Shown here: positions 34,620-43,400 of the stretch, in pieces
Layout: each line of letters starts with the position of its first letter
How positions within the stretch are numbered: position 1 is the first letter of the stretch
Assembly (NCBI GenBank): GCA_046719715.1
Contig: JBDNCJ010000007.1
Span: forward strand, 1-64,000
DNA from: JANWWM01 sp046719715
GTDB taxonomy: Bacteria; Bacteroidota; Chlorobiia; Chlorobiales; Thermochlorobacteraceae
DNA length: 64,000 nucleotides
Direction of reading: 5' to 3'
Position numbers and translations under genes: made by a program
The notes under the pieces: model-generated
What the model was told of the DNA's origin: nothing
Databases searched by the model: none
The model's input: the letters and a program-made list of their open reading frames with translations, nothing else

Positions 34620-34916
34620 TCATGAGAGGCAAGGCGGTGCGCGTGAGGGAAGGCGTGGCGAAAAGTGAATAATAAAGTGTGATGAAAAGGAAGGCTCAAA
34701 TGAAATGCGTTCGGGAAGAAGATGTACGGCTTCAACCTTGTCAGAAGTATCGCAACTTTGAAGTGCGGATTTCATCGCGCAAATGTCGCAGTGTGCGTCG
34801 CTGTCGAAGACGTCGCTGATTGAAATCGTCTCGGAATGCGCGTGATGATGCGCAATGGTGAGTGAGACAAGCGAGAGCAAGAGGGAAAGAAAAATATGGA
34901 ACAAGAATTTGGTCAT
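34620..34916 (-). CDS. Small exported Cys/His protein in the metal locus
   Basis: The 98-residue product starts with a signal peptide (about residues 1-22, ending S-L-T-I-A-H-H) followed by H-H-A-H-S and, further on, D-A-H-C-D-I-C-A-M-K with a C-x-x-C motif and a third Cys nearby. The His run and C-x-x-C are consistent with a periplasmic metal-binding role, similar in size to DUF2946-type proteins. The C-terminal 30 residues are Ser/Pro-rich and less convincing. It lies 9 bases after the MerC-like gene. No firm family can be named. Confidence 0.6.
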   Translation of the reverse strand: MTKFLFHIFLSLLLSLVSLTIAHHHAHSETISISDVFDSDAHCDICAMKSALQSCDTSDKVEAVHLLPERISFEPSFSSHFIIHFSPRLPSRAPPCLS

Positions 34917-34925
34917 TGATTCGTG

Positions 34926-35327
34926 TTAATGCGCGCAATTTTTTTCATGCTTCATCATGCGATAATTCAAGACGTGCGACGTTGCAACAAGGCTTGCGCC
35001 AAATGAGACAATTAAAAATTCAAATGACTCCACTTGTTCTAAATGCCCTATGGCAATGATTCCAAATCCGACGCTGAGCGTTAAAATCGGAAGAAGATTG
35101 TGGTGATGCTTCAAGTAACCGTGCGAAAGCGAAAGTGCGCCGATAATCAACCCTGAAACAATTAAGGTGGCTTCAAAAGCGGGGTGCGCAAGAAAACTAA
35201 GACCAATCACAGGCAAAAGCGTCATCACAAAAGGCATTGCCAAACAATGCACGGCACAAATCGCCGACGCTGAAAAGCCGAGCGCGTCTAAATTGATGAA
35301 GTCAAATAAACGAGGTTTCATAAACAT
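34926..35327 (-). CDS. MerC-domain membrane protein
   Basis: The 133-residue protein has four transmembrane helices and the MerC signature A-I-C-A-V-H-C-L-A-M-P in helix 1, where the C-x-x-x-C pair in the membrane is thought to bind a metal ion. It also has H-x-x-x-x-H-H-H (S-H-G-Y-L-K-H-H-H) between helices and a C-terminal His/Cys (H-E-K-N-C-A-H). MerC proteins carry mercury into the cell, but in this phylum many MerC-like proteins sit in general metal loci, which the neighbours support. A second ATG two codons in is also possible. It appears to be the first gene of the minus-strand metal cluster. Confidence 0.82.
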   Translation of the reverse strand: MFMKPRLFDFINLDALGFSASAICAVHCLAMPFVMTLLPVIGLSFLAHPAFEATLIVSGLIIGALSLSHGYLKHHHNLLPILTLSVGFGIIAIGHLEQVESFEFLIVSFGASLVATSHVLNYRMMKHEKNCAH

Positions 35328-35362
35328 ATCGTTTGCAACTCATTCGCATTTACAAAGAGGTC

Positions 35363-35399
35363 AAAAAAGAAGGCATTGAACATCAATGCATCAATGCCT
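35363..35399 (-). terminator. Intrinsic terminator after the DUF4295-like gene (minus strand)
   Basis: A 9-bp stem (AGGCATTGA / TCAATGCCT, 35371-35399) with an 11-base loop is followed in the minus direction by a T run. It lies just past the stop of the 63-residue gene and separates it from the metal cluster. Confidence 0.75.
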
Positions 35400-35421
35400 A
35401 CATCTCATTGGTAGAGGGAAG

Positions 35422-35613
35422 TTACGCTTTCTTGAGTTCTTGTTCAAGAAACTTTATGTCGTCCATTTCAACCGGAATCTTGACGAACTTTTCGTTGAAA
35501 CGCCACTGTCCCGTTTTGGGTGAGCGGCTGGAAACCACCATCTTCACCGATTTGAATTTAAGTTCTGATTTCTTTTTTGCGGCTTTATCCCCGAACGATT
35601 GTTGCTTCGCCAT
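35422..35613 (-). CDS. DUF4295-like small basic protein (possible ribosome-associated protein)
   Basis: The 63-residue basic protein has the core K-S-V-K-M-V-V-S-S-R-S-P-K-T-G-Q-W and a C-terminal acidic helix. The order K-M-V-x-S-P-K-T-G followed by an aromatic and K-E/K-F resembles the DUF4295 proteins of Bacteroidota, which are encoded with ribosomal proteins L28 and L33 and have been reported in the Bacteroidota ribosome; here it stands alone. The resemblance is from memory of the motif and needs a profile search. It has its own terminator. Confidence 0.65.
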   Translation of the reverse strand: MAKQQSFGDKAAKKKSELKFKSVKMVVSSRSPKTGQWRFNEKFVKIPVEMDDIKFLEQELKKA

Positions 35614-35741
35614 AGTGCGTGTTCAAATAGAGTGTTGAAAATTTGAGCCGCAAATATACGCTTTTCAAGGAAAGCCACAAACGATTTTCATAATTGTTGT
35701 AACTTCACGCACTTATTTCAAAGACGTCAAAGCCTCTAAGT

Positions 35742-36398
35742 GTGATAGATTTTTTCGGACATATCGCCTTTGCCTTAATTGCAGTATCATACCTTGTCAG
35801 AGACATTTTCTACTTGCGAATTCTCTCAGTTGTGGCATGCACCGCTGGCATTATTTACAATTACTTTGCGCTTCCAGAGCCGCTCTGGACGCCCATTTTT
35901 TGGAACAGCGTATTTATGGCGGTCAATATCGTTCAACTCTTCATCATTTGGCAAGAGCGCAGAGGCATTGAGTTCAGCGAAGAGCAGAAAGAAATGTATC
36001 AAATGATTTTCAAGAATTTTTCGCCGCTGGAATTTGCAAAACTGATGCGCCTGTCGCGATGGTTGAACATTGAACCGGGCATAACGCTGATTACGGAAAA
36101 GACGGAGACGAAATTCGTGTATCTGATTTACAACGGAGAAGTGAGCATTTTAGTTGGTGGTAAAGAAGTGGTACGCTTGAAAGATGGTGCATTCGTCGGC
36201 GAGATGAGTTTCATCACAGGGAACTTGCCCTCGGCGACTGTGAAAACCACAAAGCCGACACGCCTTATTGCGTGGTCAAAAGACGAATTGCGAGACCTTC
36301 TGCACCGCAATCCCGCAATGGAAAGCACAATGCACGCCACCTTAGGCGCAGACCTCTCCAAAAAACTTGCCCCGTCTTCAACTGGTGCCGTCAAATAG
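35742..36398 (+). CDS. Popeye-like membrane protein with cyclic-nucleotide-binding domain
   Basis: The 218-residue protein has three N-terminal transmembrane helices (about 5-22, 26-43 and 50-70), a short linker, and a cyclic-nucleotide-binding fold (about 90-205: V-Y-L-I-Y-N-G-E-V-S-I-L, D-G-A-F-V-G-E-M-S-F-I-T-G). The layout and several landmarks match animal Popeye-domain (POPDC) proteins: F-W-N-S-V-F-M-A-V-N-I in helix 3, an M-Y-x-x-I-F stretch after it, and the end pattern W-S-K-D-E-L-x-x-L-L, P, then G-A-D-L-S-K-K-L. The phosphate cassette keeps G-E but has S-A-T where classical cNMP sites have R-A/S-A. The start is GTG 35742. It is convergent with DUF456. Confidence 0.8.
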   Translation: MIDFFGHIAFALIAVSYLVRDIFYLRILSVVACTAGIIYNYFALPEPLWTPIFWNSVFMAVNIVQLFIIWQERRGIEFSEEQKEMYQMIFKNFSPLEFAKLMRLSRWLNIEPGITLITEKTETKFVYLIYNGEVSILVGGKEVVRLKDGAFVGEMSFITGNLPSATVKTTKPTRLIAWSKDELRDLLHRNPAMESTMHATLGADLSKKLAPSSTGAVK

Positions 36399-36412
36399 GA
36401 GCAATCAAACAA

Positions 36413-36892
36413 TCAGAAAAAATAGGCAATGGCGAAAAAGCCAATCATCGCGAAGTTGATTCCAAGTTTGGCGGCAATCGCAATCACCATGCCGAGCCAT
36501 GTGCCTAATCCGACTTTTCCCGCCTGAATGGCGTCTCTTTTGACGATATACTCTCCTAAAAACGCACCGATAAAGGGAAAGGCGAACACGCCGAAAAATC
36601 CGAAGAAAATACCAAGCACCATGCCAATCATCGCGCCAAGCGTTGCAAAGGGCGACGCCCCCGTTTTTTCAACGCCGATTTTCGTTGCAATAAAGTCAAT
36701 CGCAAAGGTCAATGCCGTCAGCGCGCCAAGAACTGTGAGTGGAATCCAGCCGACTTTCTCAAAGTCATTTGCCCATGCGCCGAACAGCAAGCCGATGAAA
36801 ACAAGTGGCGCGCCCGGAAGCATGGGCAAAATTGTTCCAACAAGTCCAACAAGAATACAAACGAAACACAGTATCCAAAAGAGAATTTCCAT
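36413..36892 (-). CDS. DUF456 family membrane protein
   Basis: The 159-residue protein has four to five hydrophobic helices rich in Gly and Ala (L-V-G-L-V-G-T-I-L-P-M-L-P-G-A-P-L near the N-terminus, G-A-M-I-G-M-V-L-G-I-F-F-G later), the recognisable pattern of DUF456. Function is unknown; the glycine-zipper-like helices resemble small pore or scaffolding proteins. ATG 36892 is chosen over a TTG at 36904. It starts 8 bases after the proS stop and is likely co-transcribed with it. Confidence 0.8.
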   Translation of the reverse strand: MEILFWILCFVCILVGLVGTILPMLPGAPLVFIGLLFGAWANDFEKVGWIPLTVLGALTALTFAIDFIATKIGVEKTGASPFATLGAMIGMVLGIFFGFFGVFAFPFIGAFLGEYIVKRDAIQAGKVGLGTWLGMVIAIAAKLGINFAMIGFFAIAYFF

Positions 36893-36900
36893 CGCAAAGG

Positions 36901-38343
36901 TCAATAGGCTTTCGCAAAGACGACTTTCATTTTAGACGGCTTGCCTGAATAGATACACTGACCTTCTTCAAGTAAGTTATATTGTTGGATAAAGTGTTCG
37001 TCGGTTGGGATACAGCGAATGGTGGCTTTGGTTTCTTCTTTGATTTTCGCTTCGGTTTCGGCGGTGCCGTCCCAATGGGCGATGGCGAAGCCTGTTTCGA
37101 TTTGGGCTTTGAACTCGTCGTAGGTTTTGACCTCTTTTGTTTTTTCGGTGCGATAGGCTAAGGCGCGCTGAAAGAGTTGATGTTGAATATCGTTCAGGAG
37201 GGTTTTGATTTGCTCGGGCAAAGCAGAATCAAGTGGGAGAGTAATTTTTTCGCCGCTGTCGCGCCGAGCGACAACGCATTGATTTTTTTCGATGTCTTTC
37301 GCGCCGATTTCCAAGCGAAGCGGAATGCCTTGCAGTTCATATTCGGCGAATTTCCAGCCCGGCGTTTGTTGGTCGCTATCGTCAAGGAAAACGCCGACGC
37401 CGTTTGCTTTTAAGAGTTTTGTGAGTTCATTGGCTTTTTCAAGCACGAGCGTTTTCGTATCGCCTTTGATAATGGGAACGATGACAACTTGGCGCGTGGC
37501 GAGTTTCGGCGGAAGCACCAAGCCCTTATCGTCGGAGTGCGCCATAATGAGCGCGCCGATAAGCCGTGTCGAGACGCCCCAACTTGTCGCCCAAACATAC
37601 TCGAGCTGTCCATCTTTGGTTTGAAATTTGCAGTCGAAGGCTTTGGCGAAGTTTTGTCCCAAGTGGTGTGATGTGCCCGATTGCAAGGCTTTGCCGTCTT
37701 GCATCATGGCTTCAATGCAGTAGGTTTCTTTTGCGCCTGCGAATTTTTCCGATTCGGTTTTACGTCCAACAATCACAGGCAAAGCCATGAACTCTTCGGC
37801 GAAACGGCGATAGACTTCAATCATGCGCAAGACTTCTTCTTTGGCTTCTTGTTCGGTGGCGTGCGCCGTGTGACCCTCTTGCCAGAGAAACTCTGCGGTG
37901 CGTAAGAAGAGGCGCGTTCTCAATTCCCAGCGCACCACGTTCGCCCATTGATTGATGAGCAAGGGCAAATCGCGATACGATTGAATCCACTTCTTGTAAG
38001 TCGACCAAATAATTGTTTCTGATGTTGGGCGCACGTAAAGTTTCTCTGCTAATTCTTCGCCGCCGCCGTGCGTTACGACGGCACATTCAGGCGCAAAGCC
38101 TTCGATGTGGTCGGCTTCTTTTTGCATAAACGATTCTGGAATGAAGAGCGGGAAATAGGCATTGACGTGCCCCGTTTCCTTGAACATGGCGTCGAGCGCG
38201 GCTTGCATTTTTTCCCAAATCGCATAGCCATTGGGACGAATGACCATACAGCCGCGAACGTCGCTGTAATCGGCAAGTTTGGATTGGAGAACAACGTCAA
38301 GATACCACTGGGAGTAGTCCGAAGAACGAGGCGTAAGTTTCAC
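36901..38343 (-). CDS. proS: Proline-tRNA ligase (archaeal/eukaryal-type, short form)
   Basis: The 480-residue class II synthetase charges tRNA-Pro. It lacks the editing insertion of the long bacterial form and has the C-terminal extension of the archaeal/eukaryal type. It opens T-P-R-S-S-D-Y-S-Q-W-Y-L-D-V-V and has C-M-V-I-R-P-N-G-Y-A-I-W-E (motif 1 region), R-P-T-S-E-T-I-I-W, the motif 2 loop L-R-T-A-E-F-L-W-Q-E-G-H-T-A-H-A, and motif 3 in A-L-I-M-A-H-S-D-D-K-G. The anticodon-binding domain and a zinc-like tail follow (C at I-R-C-I-P and Q-C-I-Y-S-G). The start codon is GTG, since no ATG precedes the conserved N-terminus. Short-form ProRS is usual in this phylum. Confidence 0.95.
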   Translation of the reverse strand: MKLTPRSSDYSQWYLDVVLQSKLADYSDVRGCMVIRPNGYAIWEKMQAALDAMFKETGHVNAYFPLFIPESFMQKEADHIEGFAPECAVVTHGGGEELAEKLYVRPTSETIIWSTYKKWIQSYRDLPLLINQWANVVRWELRTRLFLRTAEFLWQEGHTAHATEQEAKEEVLRMIEVYRRFAEEFMALPVIVGRKTESEKFAGAKETYCIEAMMQDGKALQSGTSHHLGQNFAKAFDCKFQTKDGQLEYVWATSWGVSTRLIGALIMAHSDDKGLVLPPKLATRQVVIVPIIKGDTKTLVLEKANELTKLLKANGVGVFLDDSDQQTPGWKFAEYELQGIPLRLEIGAKDIEKNQCVVARRDSGEKITLPLDSALPEQIKTLLNDIQHQLFQRALAYRTEKTKEVKTYDEFKAQIETGFAIAHWDGTAETEAKIKEETKATIRCIPTDEHFIQQYNLLEEGQCIYSGKPSKMKVVFAKAY

Positions 38344-38419
38344 TGTTGAGTAGTAACAAGTTTAGTTGTTTGGTGATTCGTGTTAAGTGTTGAAAAAGAA
38401 ATCGGGAATTGACGCGCTT

Positions 38420-38504
38420 GGATTCCGTGCTTCGCTCAGAATGACCACGATATAATGGACAAGAGGCAGTCAATCAAATCGGTCATTCTGAACGGAGCGA
38501 AGCG
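38420..38504. repeat. Palindromic dispersed repeat (GTCATTCTGA-type), copy 1
   Basis: Two inverted arms, GGATTCCGTGCTTCGCTCAG followed by AATGACC on the left (38420-38446) and GGTCATTCTGA-x-CGGAGCGAAGCG on the right (38481-38504), flank about 35 bases that contain nothing coding. A related element lies at 61453-61547. The GTCATTCTGA...GCGAAGC arms resemble repetitive extragenic palindromes common in this phylum. It lies between proS and the DUF4412 gene. Confidence 0.7.
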
Positions 38505-38543
38505 TTAAGCGTGCAGATGCGGTCAACTTTAATCGGCTGTTTT

Positions 38544-39353
38544 TTACTTTTCGTTGAGCAGTTGTTCCATCATTTTGCGCTGTTCGGGCGGCATATTTTT
38601 CAAGGCTTCCTTCATTTGCTTTTTTTCGGCGGGCGACATGTTTTTGATGCTTTCGCGCATTTGGGCTTTGGCTTCGTCGGGCATCATGTCCATGCCGGCG
38701 CCCATCAAGCCGCCTTCGGTTTTCTTGTAACCTTTGGGAATTTCAAATGTGGAGGCAGGCAGTTTGGACTTATTGATTTTGACAGCTTCCGTTTTGACTT
38801 CTTCGGCAGTCCCCTTGTTGTTGATTTGTTTGAGCGGCATGCCTAAAACGCCTGCATCTTTGAGGGCTTTTTCAAGCCCGTCGGTTTGCGGATTTTGATT
38901 GAACTTCTTGAATGTTTCGTAATCGATGATGCCTTTGGCAATCCACATTTCCGTCTCGCCGTCGGAGTCGGTGATGCGGACGTGGTCGCAGTCGTAGCCG
39001 AGAATTTTTTCTTTGCCGAGTTTTTGAACCTTGTAGGTTTCTTTCGTCGGTATCATGCCTTGCGCCATTTTTTCCATTTCCTTCAAATCAATTTCGCTGT
39101 ATGATTTTGATTTGTCGTTGATGAGATAAATAATGTTGGGATTATCCATTTTCATCAGCGATGCCATTTGCATTTGCATTTTTTCGGCGGAAATATTCAT
39201 TTCGGTTTTGACGGCGTTTTTACCGATGAGCATCGACATTGTTCCGCCACCCTCTGCCGCCGTAATTTTCATTTGAATTTCGCCTTCAAATTGCGCAGAG
39301 GCGGAAAAATTGAGCCAGCAGAGAAGCGTTGCGAGAAACAGTAATTTTTTCAT
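38544..39353 (-). CDS. DUF4412-type exported protein with Met-rich C-terminus
   Basis: The 269-residue protein has a signal peptide (about residues 1-20, ending F-S-A-S-A-Q) and a beta-rich DUF4412 domain (about 22-215) containing G-Y-D-C-D-H-V-R-I and E-M-W-I-A-K-G. The last 55 residues form a charged helix with repeated M-S-P-A-E-K-K-Q-M / M-P-P-E-Q-R-K-M-M motifs. The domain is similar in plan to LolA-like lipoprotein-handling folds, but function is unknown. The Met-rich tail could bind a soft metal or lipid, which is inference. It is flanked by the palindromic repeat and a terminator. Confidence 0.75.
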   Translation of the reverse strand: MKKLLFLATLLCWLNFSASAQFEGEIQMKITAAEGGGTMSMLIGKNAVKTEMNISAEKMQMQMASLMKMDNPNIIYLINDKSKSYSEIDLKEMEKMAQGMIPTKETYKVQKLGKEKILGYDCDHVRITDSDGETEMWIAKGIIDYETFKKFNQNPQTDGLEKALKDAGVLGMPLKQINNKGTAEEVKTEAVKINKSKLPASTFEIPKGYKKTEGGLMGAGMDMMPDEAKAQMRESIKNMSPAEKKQMKEALKNMPPEQRKMMEQLLNEK

Positions 39354-39403
39354 TGAGTTGCATGTTTGAAGTTAGAGAGGATTGAAGTTCGCACGAAACG
39401 CTC

Positions 39404-39433
39404 AAATAAAAAAGCCGCCCAAGTCGGCGGCTT
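39404..39433 (-). terminator. Intrinsic terminator of the beta-barrel gene at 39453 (minus strand)
   Basis: An 8-bp GC-rich stem (AAGCCGCC / GGCGGCTT, 39412-39433) with a 6-base loop is followed in the minus direction by a T-rich stretch. It lies 20 bases past the stop of the gene at 39453-40088. Confidence 0.8.
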
Positions 39434-39452
39434 GCACAAGTCTCAACCCGAT

Positions 39453-40088
39453 TTAGAAACTCAATCCCGCACCAACATTTGCTAAAAGCACATTTTGATT
39501 TTTGCCAAGCATGCGATACTTGACCTCCACATCAAAAACGATAGGAATGACGGGCAGTTTAATGCCGGTGCCGACACCAATCCCAAGTCCGCTTCCAGAA
39601 GTGGATTCGTCAAATCCGGGAAGCGTGATGCTGCCCTGCGTGAAAGCGTCGCGCTTTTGCTTGACGGAATTCAAGGTGTAATCAAGGCTGATGTAGGGGT
39701 CGATAATCGGCAGGAAGCCAATTGGAATGACTTCAACGCCCACGCCATACATCAGTGCCGTGATGTTCGTTTCAGGAAGCGTTACGCCTGGTGGAAGTGT
39801 AATATTAGGAAGGCTATTCAATTGGGACTTGCCTGTGGCGTAGTTGAAATGTCCGACGGCGTTGATGCCGAAGAGCGGAATCGGCAGTTTGTATTTGTAT
39901 TTGACACCCGCGTTGAACCCTGCGCTAATTTCAGCGGCGGCTTGGGCTTGTTGCTGTTGCGAGCCGCTACCGGCATTTTTCAGCGCGTCGCCGCCGAAAG
40001 CGGAAACGCCGCCTGTAACATAAAGTTGGGCGTTTGAAATTGCAGGCACAAAGACGAGTGCAACGAGAAAAGCAAAAAGTTTTTTCAT
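39453..40088 (-). CDS. Outer-membrane beta-barrel protein
   Basis: The 211-residue protein has a signal peptide (about residues 1-20, ending A-I-S-N-A-Q) followed by barrel-type strands (F-N-A-G-V-K-Y-K-Y-K, A-L-M-Y-G-V-G-V-E-V, L-G-I-G-V-G-T-G-I-K, F-D-V-E-V-K-Y-R-M) and a final strand ending G-A-G-L-S-F. A Gln/Ala-rich loop (S-G-S-Q-Q-Q-Q-A-Q-A-A-A) lies after strand 1. It shares strand phrases with the barrel protein at 30887-31432, suggesting common ancestry. Function is unknown beyond its outer-membrane location. Confidence 0.75.
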   Translation of the reverse strand: MKKLFAFLVALVFVPAISNAQLYVTGGVSAFGGDALKNAGSGSQQQQAQAAAEISAGFNAGVKYKYKLPIPLFGINAVGHFNYATGKSQLNSLPNITLPPGVTLPETNITALMYGVGVEVIPIGFLPIIDPYISLDYTLNSVKQKRDAFTQGSITLPGFDESTSGSGLGIGVGTGIKLPVIPIVFDVEVKYRMLGKNQNVLLANVGAGLSF

Positions 40089-40325
40089 AAAGTTTGACGG
40101 TTTGGTTTAAGAAAAATACCGTGTAAACGGTGCATTAAGTTATTGAAAGTTGCAAACCCATCAAAAGCATATCCAAAGTCGTGCCAAGTTCAAACGACTC
40201 AAATCGTGCGCGAAAAGAGCGAGGCAAAGCGGATTGTCGCAAAGTGGCAACATCATCTCGATTGAGATGTCGTGAAAAAACAACACGAGGGCGCGAAAAA
40301 GTGCAGGGGTGAGTAACAGAGATGA
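40089..40325. other. Non-coding region upstream of a beta-barrel gene
   Basis: Part of a 312-base gap between the tricorn and beta-barrel genes, both on the minus strand. It must carry the beta-barrel promoter. A small CATCTC/GAGATG hairpin near 40254-40269 is visible. No open frame looks coding. The rest of the gap holds the long hairpin at 40326-40378. Confidence 0.5.
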
Positions 40326-40378
40326 AACGGATTCAACAGATGTGAGCAGATTATCCGTGCTTACCTGTTGAATCCGTT
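40326..40378. repeat. Long perfect inverted repeat (hairpin), possible terminator
   Basis: A 14-bp perfect stem (AACGGATTCAACAG / CTGTTGAATCCGTT) is extended inward, after a 2-base bulge, by a 7-bp stem (GTGAGCA / TGCTTAC, with one G-U pair) around a 9-base loop. It starts 23 bases past the tricorn stop. In the minus direction the stem is followed by TTTCATCTCT, a weak U tract, so it may act as a terminator or transcript-end stabiliser. Its length is greater than needed for termination. Confidence 0.65.
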
Positions 40379-40400
40379 GGGTTGGCGTGTTTGTGTCGGC

Positions 40401-43400
40401 TTATTTTGAGAGCGCGAGGTTTGGACGCGCTGTAAAATCAGGCACGTTGGGAGGATTGGCTTGAATCATGTTCAGGACGAGTTCAAGTGATTTTTCAAGT
40501 TGTGTATCTACACCGTCACGGTAGTGATGGGGTGCGATGTCGACGAAGATGTCGGGGTCGGTGCCGTAGTTTTCAACGCCCCATTCGACATCGAAGAACC
40601 AGAAAGAAAATTCGGGTTGTGTGGTATAAGTGCCGTCGGCGAGTGGATGGCGCGGATAGATGCCGATGACGCCGCCCCAAGTGCGTTTGCCGACGAGCGT
40701 TCCGAGTTTCATCATTTTGAAGGCGTGCGAGAAAATATCGCCATCTGAACCTGCAAATTCGTTGGTGAGCGCAACGACATTGCCGAACGTGGCATAAGCG
40801 GGATAAGGTTCGGGGTGTTCGTTCCATCGCGAAATATCGTAGCCGAGCCGCTTACGGTTGAGTTTCTCGAGCAAGAGTTGCGAGACATGTCCGCCGCCGT
40901 TGAAGCGTACATCGACGATGAGTCCGTCGTAGCCATATTCGGAGAGGTAGGCGCGGTGAAATTCTGAGTAACCCCACGGACCCATATTCGGCACATGAAC
41001 ATAACCCACTTTGCCACCTGATTTTTCATGCACCCATTTGGTATTGCGGTTCACCCAATCGCGATAGCGAAGCATTTCTTCGCTGGCAAGGGTCTTGACA
41101 ACCACCGAGCGAATGTTTGATTTGTCGTTATTTGCAACCGTGAGCGTGATGGGCGATGAAGATTGATGCACCAAAAGTTCGCCGAGCGGAACATGCTCGC
41201 TCACGGGCGTGCCATTGACGCCGAGAATAAGGTCGCCGACCTTGAGGTTCGCACCCGGCGTTTTGAGTGAAGAGCCGGCGCCCGACTCCCAATGGTCGCT
41301 GTCGGGAATATGCGTGATTCGATACGCATCGAGTGTTGCATCGAAAACGACGTCCGCGCCCAAAGCGCCCAACGAATACTTGGGCTCGGGACGATAGTCG
41401 CCACCCATTTCATAGGCATGCGACGTGCCTAATTCGCCCTGCATTTCCCACATCAAATCCGAAAACTCGGTGCGCGACGCCACTCGTGCCAAGAGCGGCA
41501 GGTAGCGTTGATAGACGCCTTGCCAGTCAACATTCGACATATCTTCGGTCCAGAACTGGTCGCGTTGAAGTCGCCACGCTTCGCGATACATCTGTGTCCA
41601 TTCGTAAAGCGGAATAATGGAGAGACGAATTCGAGAAAGATTCAGCGGTTTGGTCTCTTTAGATGTTGGCGAGAGCGCGTAGGTTTGAACATAATTCAAT
41701 TTGCCTTGCTGACTGATGACGAGCCTTTTACCACTCGGCGAAAGCGCAAACGAATCGACGTTCTCGAACAAGACGTCATGCTTTTTCTCGTCAAAAGAAA
41801 ATTGCTCGAGCGTGCCGCCGCTTCCCGCCTCGATGAGCGAGCCTTGAACAGGATTGTTCAAGAAATACGCCTTGCCTTTCGATGCGCCAATGGCAACATA
41901 TCGACCTTCTGAAACGGGAAACTCCACGACGCGCTCCGAGATGCCGTCAAAGTCAATCTTTACTACAACCTCATGCTTGCCATTTTCACTACCATTGCCG
42001 TTGTGCTCACTTGAAGCATTGGCAGAAGACGATTTGAGAGAGAGTTTCGGTTCGGCAAGAAATGGCGATGTGAGGTCTTTTTGAAGTGTGATGAGATACG
42101 GTTTGGTCGCGCGAGGAAAATTCAAATCGAAATGCACATTGTCATAAACGGGGTTAAAGACGCGCTTTGAAAGGAAGTAAAGATACTTGCCTTCGGGGTC
42201 AAAGCAGGGCTGTTCATCAATCAAAATCGGTGTTGTAACGCGATGCGATTGACCTTGTTCAACATCGTAAATTTCAATCGCACTTTTTTCGGGTGAAAAA
42301 GCAAAGCCATAGGCAATGAACTTGCCGTCGGGCGACCAAGAAAAGCCGCCGATACGTTGAAATTTGCTTTTGGCAATCAACCGCATTTCACCGCTATCCA
42401 AGTTGATGAACAAAAGTTCTTGTCGGTGATTCGACAGGCAAACGTGGTTGGCTTTGGGCGACGCCGTCATCATAATGGCGCGACCGATATTGAGGTCATC
42501 AAAGCGTTTAAGGAAGTGATTGAGTTTGCCGTCTTCGGCGGAATAAAGTTCGAGACGCTCTTCGCCCGATGCATCGGAAATAGCCGCGAGGGTTTTGCCG
42601 TCGTGTAAAAATTGCGCAAGGCGATAGCGTGCGACATCGTCTTTACCGAATTCCGTTACCGCGCCTTCGGCAAGGTGCATGCCAAACGCATGACCGCGTG
42701 TGGTAATGGCAATGTGCTCGGAATCGGGGTGAAGAAAATAAGTTTCAAGATGCTTTTGCGCGTCGACAAATTTGCGATTGCGTTGCGTGAAGGGACTACG
42801 ATACTGAACGTCAATTTTGTTGTTGGAATTTTGTTCAGCATCAAAGATGAACAAATCTGCGCCGGCGTGATAGACGATGCGATTTTGTCCAGAACTGTCT
42901 TTCTGAGGATAGCGAACGTAATAATCGGTATGAAAAGTGTGCTGTTGAAGGTCGGTGGCGTCGAGCGAAGCGGAGTAAAGATTGCCGATGCCCTCATGGT
43001 CGCTGACGAAGAAGATGCGCGCGCCGTTGGGCGTATCGAGCCAAATGGGCGTAACAAAATTGCTTTTGAAGCCAAGTTTTAAACTGAAATTTTCAAAAGT
43101 ACCAGAGCCGTCTTTATCGATCCAGATTTCGCCGGCGGTTCCGCCTTTGTAGCGTTTCCAGCGTGCCGCGTCGGCGCTGTTTCTGCCGAGTACCGAGCCG
43201 CCGTTTTTGCCAAAAGAGAGGGCAACGCCGTGTCCGAGATTGAGCGACTGAGGTTCGCCGCCGCTGGGCGAAATTTTCATCAAGCATTGAAATTTGCGGA
43301 ACGGCTGTTTGGCGTTAGTGGTAAAGAGAATCTGCCCCTGATGCCAGCCTAAGACGCGCGTGAGCGTTGCGCCGAGAAACGTGAGCCGCTTGGGATTGCC

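Noticed and set aside
42612..43082. 156-codon + strand frame antisense to tricorn
   Set aside because: Antisense to a large conserved protein; the reading is repetitive and lacks any domain pattern.
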